Of a stretch of DNA of 24,986 bases, positions 21,992 to 24,986 are shown piece by piece (position 1 is the first letter of the stretch; each line of letters begins with the position of its first letter). The position numbers and the translations under genes were made by a program. A model generated the notes under the pieces. The model did no database searches. It was not told where the DNA came from and worked only from the letters and a program-made list of their open reading frames with translations. Origin of the DNA: Solirubrobacterales bacterium (GTDB taxonomy: Bacteria; Actinomycetota; Thermoleophilia; Solirubrobacterales; Solirubrobacteraceae); contig PMKB01000039.1 of assembly GCA_003157595.1 (NCBI GenBank), positions 1-24,986 of the forward strand. Reading direction: 5' to 3'.

Positions 21992-21997
21992 TAGGCT
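21992..21997 (+). promoter_or_regulatory. -10 box (TAGGCT), leaderless type
   Basis: TAGGCT followed by 6 nt and the ATG of the epimerase-like gene; no Shine-Dalgarno. Confidence 0.5.
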
Positions 21998-22003
21998 GGG
22001 TGC

Positions 22004-22882
22004 ATGCTGCTGCTCACCGGCGCCAGCGGCTTGGTCGGCAGCGCCCTGCGTAGGCGCCTGATCGCAGCCGGCGTCCCGCTTCGCTGTCTGGTGCGCGACC
22101 CGCGCCGGCTAGGCGAGGACCGCGTCCGCGTCCAGATCGCGCTCGGGGACCTCGCCGACCCGCCTTCGTTCCGCAACGCCCTGCGCGGCGTCGACACCGT
22201 GATCCACCTGGCCGCGACGATCCGCGACCAGCCGCAGGGCTCGATCGAGGAGCTCTCGGGGATCGCCACGTGGCGTCTCGTCGACGCCGCGAGCCGCGCC
22301 GGCGCCGAGCGCTTCGTGTTCTTCAGCGCGCTCGGGGCGGGCACCCAGAGCCGCGCCCGACTGCTGCGGGCGAAGGCGCTGGCCGAGGAGGCGGTGAGCG
22401 CCAGCGAGATCCCCTCGATCATCCTTGCGCCGTCGATCATCTACGCGCCGGGCGAGGCCTACCTGACGCTGCTGGGGCGGCTCGCGCTGATCCCCGCCGT
22501 GATGCCGTTCTCCGGTCGCGGCCGCGCGCAGTTCGCGCCGATCTGGGTCTCGGACGTCGCCGACTGCGTGATGAGCGCGCTCGCGCAGCCGGCGGGCAAC
22601 GCCCGCTACGAGCTCGCGGGCCCCGACGTCCTGACGCACGAGCAGATCGTCCGCCTCGCCCTGCGCTCGCTCGGCAAGCGGCGCGCCCTGCTGCACGTTC
22701 CGATCCCGGTCGTTTCCGCCACGCTGGCGCTGACCGAGCGACTGATGGGGCAGCGCGCGTTCGCGACCTGGGACGAGGCCGAGCTGATGGAGGTCTCGAT
22801 GCTTTCCGCCGGCGGCACCCAGGACGCGCAGCGGCTCGGCGTGCGCCCGCGCGCGATGGCCTCGGTGCTCGGCGTCAGCTGA
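22004..22882 (+). CDS. NAD(P)-binding epimerase/NDUFA9-like atypical SDR
   Basis: Rossmann-fold protein of 292 aa. LLLTGASGLVGSALRRRL at the N-terminus gives the dinucleotide-binding TGxxGxxG (5-12). DTVIHLAATIRDQ and FVFFSALGAG follow, with SIILAPSIIYAPGE in place of a typical YxxxK active site, and FAPIWVSDVADCVMSAL and YELAGPDVLTHEQIV near the C-terminus. This pattern resembles complex-I NDUFA9-like and atypical SDR proteins that bind NAD(P) and may lack catalysis. The gene begins with a leaderless-type start. Its 3' end is inside a 57-bp tandem duplication. Confidence 0.85.
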   Translation: MLLLTGASGLVGSALRRRLIAAGVPLRCLVRDPRRLGEDRVRVQIALGDLADPPSFRNALRGVDTVIHLAATIRDQPQGSIEELSGIATWRLVDAASRAGAERFVFFSALGAGTQSRARLLRAKALAEEAVSASEIPSIILAPSIIYAPGEAYLTLLGRLALIPAVMPFSGRGRAQFAPIWVSDVADCVMSALAQPAGNARYELAGPDVLTHEQIVRLALRSLGKRRALLHVPIPVVSATLALTERLMGQRAFATWDEAELMEVSMLSAGGTQDAQRLGVRPRAMASVLGVS

Positions 22883-22969
22883 CCAGCGGCCGGCGCGGAA
22901 TCGGCGGCGCCGATGGCCTCGGTGCTCGGCGTCAGCTGACCAGCGGCCGGCGCGGAATCGGCGGCGCCG
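22854..22969. repeat. Perfect 57-bp tandem duplication spanning two convergent gene ends
   Basis: Two exact copies, 22855-22911 and 22912-22968, with 2 bp of further identity. Each copy contains TCAGCTGA, a palindrome carrying a TGA stop on both strands. The epimerase-like gene stops in the first copy (22880-22882) and the amidase in the second (22934-22932). Confidence 0.97.
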
Positions 22970-24359
22970 CCTGCTCCAGCGCCGCCGCCAGCGCCAGCAG
23001 CGGGCCCTCGCCGGCCGGACGCCCGACCAGCTGCACGCCCAGCGGAAGGCCATCGTCGCCTTCGAACAGCGGCAGCGCGATCGCCGGTTGCCCGCTCGTG
23101 TTGAAGACCGGCGTGAACGGCGTGAAGTACCCGGAGCGCCTGAAGGTCTCGAGCGGGTCCGCCGCAGCCGTGTCGAGGGACCCAAGCTCGAGCGGGCGCT
23201 GGGCGAGCGCTGGCGTGAGCAGCGCGTCGTAGGGGTCAAGGAACGCGATGAGCACCCGCATGCGGGCCTGAAGCTGGGTCTGTAGCAGCTGGAAGCGGAC
23301 GGCGTCGATGCCCCGGCAGCGCTCCCACAGCGCCCAGCTCATCGGCTCCATGTCCTGCGCGGCCGGCTCCGCGCGGCCGGCGTTCATCGCCGAGAAGCGG
23401 ATCCCCAGCGCGACCTGCGCCGCGAAGTAGTCGCCGAACAGATCGGCGAGGTCGTCGCTCTGCCAGGGCGGGCTCACCTCCTCGACGACGTGGCCGAGCT
23501 GCTCGGCCAGCGCCGCGGCGCGATCGACGGCGGCGGCGCACACCGGATCGACGGGGGCGTCTGGAATCGGCGGCAGTTTCGTGAAGGCGATCCGCAGACC
23601 GCGCGGGGCGCGCGCGGCGCTCACCGCGAACGGCTCCGGCGGCGCGGGGATCCACGCCGCGTCGCCGGTCTCATAGCCGGCGATCAGGTCCAGCAGCGCG
23701 GCGGTGTCGGCAACCGTGCGTGTGAGCACGCCGTCGAGCACCAGCGGGGAGGCACCGAGGTCCGGTGCGGCCGAGACGCGGTGGCGCTGCGCCTTCAGAC
23801 CGACCAGGCCGCAGCAGGCCGCCGGAATCCGCAGCGAGCCGCCGCCGTCGTTGCCGTGGGCGATCGGCACCATGCCCGCGGCGAGCGCGGCCGCCGACCC
23901 GCCCGAGGAGCCGCCCGGGGTGCGCGAGGGGTCCCACGGGTTGCGCGCGACGCCGTGCACGCGCGGCTCGGTGACGGGCAGGATGCCGTACTCGGGCAGC
24001 TTCGTCGTGCCGACGATCACGAAGCCCGCCGCCCGCAGCCGGCGCACGACGCTGTGGTCGTAGGCCGCTACGAAGTCGCGCATCAGCGCGCAGCCCTGGG
24101 TCAGCCGCAGACCGGACACCGCCCGGTTGTTCTTGATCGCGATCGGCACGCCGGCAAACGGACGCTGATCGCCGGGCGCAATCTCGGCCGCCGCGCGCAG
24201 CGCACCCTCGTGGTCCACCTGCACGAAGGCGCCAAGGCGCGGGTCCAGAGCGTCGATCCGCGCCAGTGATTCGCCGACCAGCTCGCCGGCCGACAGCTCG
24301 CCGGCGCGCACCAGCGCGGCCAGCTCGCCCGGGGCACGAAACATCAACTCGTCGCTCAT
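22932..24359 (-). CDS. Amidase-signature-family hydrolase
   Basis: Amide-bond hydrolase of 475 aa. The Ser-cisSer-Lys triad can be placed: K76 in GVPIAIKNN, cis-Ser S151 in TPGGSSGGSAAALAAG, and nucleophile S175 in GNDGGGSLRIPAACCGLVGLK. These spacings (24 and 99 residues) equal those recalled for GatA. It continues with DLIAGYETGD and a C-terminal FNTSGQPAIALP, typical of general amidases rather than GatA itself; no gatB or gatC is near. Substrate unknown. The ATG at 24359 (MSDELMF) is preferred to one 12 codons upstream, because TAGGCT at 24375-24370 would put the transcript start close to it. Confidence 0.9.
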   Translation of the reverse strand: MSDELMFRAPGELAALVRAGELSAGELVGESLARIDALDPRLGAFVQVDHEGALRAAAEIAPGDQRPFAGVPIAIKNNRAVSGLRLTQGCALMRDFVAAYDHSVVRRLRAAGFVIVGTTKLPEYGILPVTEPRVHGVARNPWDPSRTPGGSSGGSAAALAAGMVPIAHGNDGGGSLRIPAACCGLVGLKAQRHRVSAAPDLGASPLVLDGVLTRTVADTAALLDLIAGYETGDAAWIPAPPEPFAVSAARAPRGLRIAFTKLPPIPDAPVDPVCAAAVDRAAALAEQLGHVVEEVSPPWQSDDLADLFGDYFAAQVALGIRFSAMNAGRAEPAAQDMEPMSWALWERCRGIDAVRFQLLQTQLQARMRVLIAFLDPYDALLTPALAQRPLELGSLDTAAADPLETFRRSGYFTPFTPVFNTSGQPAIALPLFEGDDGLPLGVQLVGRPAGEGPLLALAAALEQAAPPIPRRPLVS

Positions 24360-24369
24360 CGCCGCCAGG

Positions 24370-24375
24370 AGCCTA
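24370..24375 (-). promoter_or_regulatory. -10 box (TAGGCT) for the amidase
   Basis: TAGGCT on the minus strand, 10 nt before the preferred ATG, giving at most a 3-4 nt leader. Confidence 0.4.
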
Positions 24376-24387
24376 CCGGCGGCGGAT

Positions 24388-24415
24388 TTGCGCAAGGCTT
24401 ACGACCGGTTAGCGT
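24388..24415 (+). promoter_or_regulatory. Promoter for citrate synthase (TTGCGC-16-TAGCGT)
   Basis: -35 TTGCGC at 24388-24393 and -10 TAGCGT at 24410-24415. The leader of about 37 nt holds a small CGTCC/GGACG hairpin and only a weak ribosome site. Confidence 0.4.
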
Positions 24416-24458
24416 TGATCACGTCCGTCCCGGACGCCGTCGGCAGAAAGTGGGTCAG

Positions 24459-24986
24459 ATGAGCGAAGTCCAGTCGGGTCTCGAAGGGGTTGTCGCATTC
24501 GCCACGCAGATCGCCGAGCCCGACCGCGACGGCGGCGCGCTCCGCTATCGCGGCGTCGACATCGAGGAGCTCGTCGGCGCAGTCCCCTACGAACAGGTCT
24601 GGGGCCTGCTGGTGGACGACAGCTTCGAGCCGGGCCTTGGCCGGGCGGCGTCGTCGGATGTGCGCAACGTTCGCAGCGGCGACGTGCGCGTGGACGTGCA
24701 GGCCGGGCTGGCGATGCTCGCCACGCAATGGGGGCTCGGCCAGCTGATCGACATCGACGAGGCGCAGGCCCGCCAGGATCTCGCCCGCCTCTCGTCCGCC
24801 ACGCTCTCGTTCGTCGCCCAGTCGGCACGCGACGCCGGCGCGCCGGCCGCCACGCAGTCGCAGATCGACGGCGCGCAATCGATCGCCGAGAGCTTCCTGC
24901 TGAACTGGCGAGGCGAGGCCGACCCGGGCGCGGCCAAGGCGATCGACGCCTACTGGGTGTCGGCGGCCGAGCACGGCATGAACGCC
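24459..24986 (+). CDS. gltA: Citrate synthase family, 5' part (cut by window edge)
   Basis: Condenses acetyl-CoA with oxaloacetate at the entry of the TCA cycle. The 176 visible codons are open to the window end. GLEGVVAFATQIAEPDRDGG-type opening followed by ALRYRGVDIEELVG is characteristic of short-form actinobacterial citrate/methylcitrate synthases. The visible end AEHGMNA is the substrate-binding His region (normally DHGMNAST). The region between is more divergent than the ends. Citrate versus 2-methylcitrate synthase cannot be told from this part. The ATG at 24459 is chosen because the family begins close to this point. Confidence 0.88.
   Translation, partial: MSEVQSGLEGVVAFATQIAEPDRDGGALRYRGVDIEELVGAVPYEQVWGLLVDDSFEPGLGRAASSDVRNVRSGDVRVDVQAGLAMLATQWGLGQLIDIDEAQARQDLARLSSATLSFVAQSARDAGAPAATQSQIDGAQSIAESFLLNWRGEADPGAAKAIDAYWVSAAEHGMNA

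Noticed and set aside
23255..23270. CCCGCATGCGGG palindrome resembling the 11-kb array core
   Set aside because: Only 12 bp, inside amidase coding sequence, with no extended arms or repeats; likely chance.
24399..24974. Minus-strand 191-codon ORF at the right edge
   Set aside because: It is the antisense of the clear citrate synthase reading frame; composition is Arg/Ala/Gly-rich with no recognisable motif.

Overview
This is a GC-rich, gene-dense stretch of what looks like an ordinary actinobacterial chromosome. The gene set (polyprenol-phosphate mannose synthase, PAC2-family protein, F420-associated zinc metalloprotease, Mrp without a CxxC pair, seven-iron-type ferredoxin, lone TatA) and the strong GC bias at third codon positions fit a deep actinobacterial lineage. 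My best guess is Thermoleophilia/Solirubrobacterales, inferred from gene content and style, not proven. I see no phage, transposase, CRISPR array, rRNA or canonical tRNA.

Layout. 1-1.9 kb, minus strand: 5' part of thioredoxin, a SpoIIM-like membrane protein and a GT2 polyprenol-phosphate mannosyltransferase. 1.86-3.6 kb: PolX-PHP repair polymerase. 3.6-5.9 kb, minus strand: a tightly overlapped operon of otsB-like phosphatase, a four-helix membrane protein and a GT4 glycosyltransferase. 5.96-7.6 kb: tatA and rmuC, convergent. 7.66-9.25 kb: TetR regulator, a 21-codon mini-ORF with a near-perfect Shine-Dalgarno, then a PhzF-family enzyme. 9.27-11.1 kb: YhaM-like exonuclease and PAC2 protein, divergent. 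11.2-14.4 kb, minus strand: a large UvrD-type helicase fused to an Fe-S RecB-type nuclease. 14.4-16.3 kb: inositol-monophosphatase-family enzyme and F420-associated metalloprotease. 16.3-17.0 kb: no convincing protein gene; a promoter, direct repeats and a chain of hairpins ending in a 17-bp terminator-like stem suggest an unassigned structured RNA. 17.0-18.0 kb: three small proteins. 18.0-18.35 kb: a 164-nt imperfect palindrome. 18.35-21.5 kb: Mrp ATPase, a multi-pass membrane protein and MscL with a zinc-ribbon tail. 21.66-25 kb: ferredoxin, NAD-binding epimerase-like protein, amidase and the 5' part of citrate synthase.

Three themes stand out beyond the gene list. (1) Many start codons lie 6-8 nt after a TANNNT box with no Shine-Dalgarno, the signature of leaderless transcripts. 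Two divergent pairs have start codons separated by exactly 19 bp and -10 boxes overlapping on opposite strands. (2) Three intergenic regions hold strong unexplained symmetry: three abutting perfect palindromes at exact 24-bp spacing (11083-11154), the 16.34-16.80 kb RNA candidate, and the 164-nt hairpin (18014-18177). (3) Four two-copy tandem duplications of 27-57 bp sit at gene edges, one separating two convergent genes whose stop codons share an 8-bp palindrome.

All calls come from reading the sequence and recalled family motifs; no database search was run.
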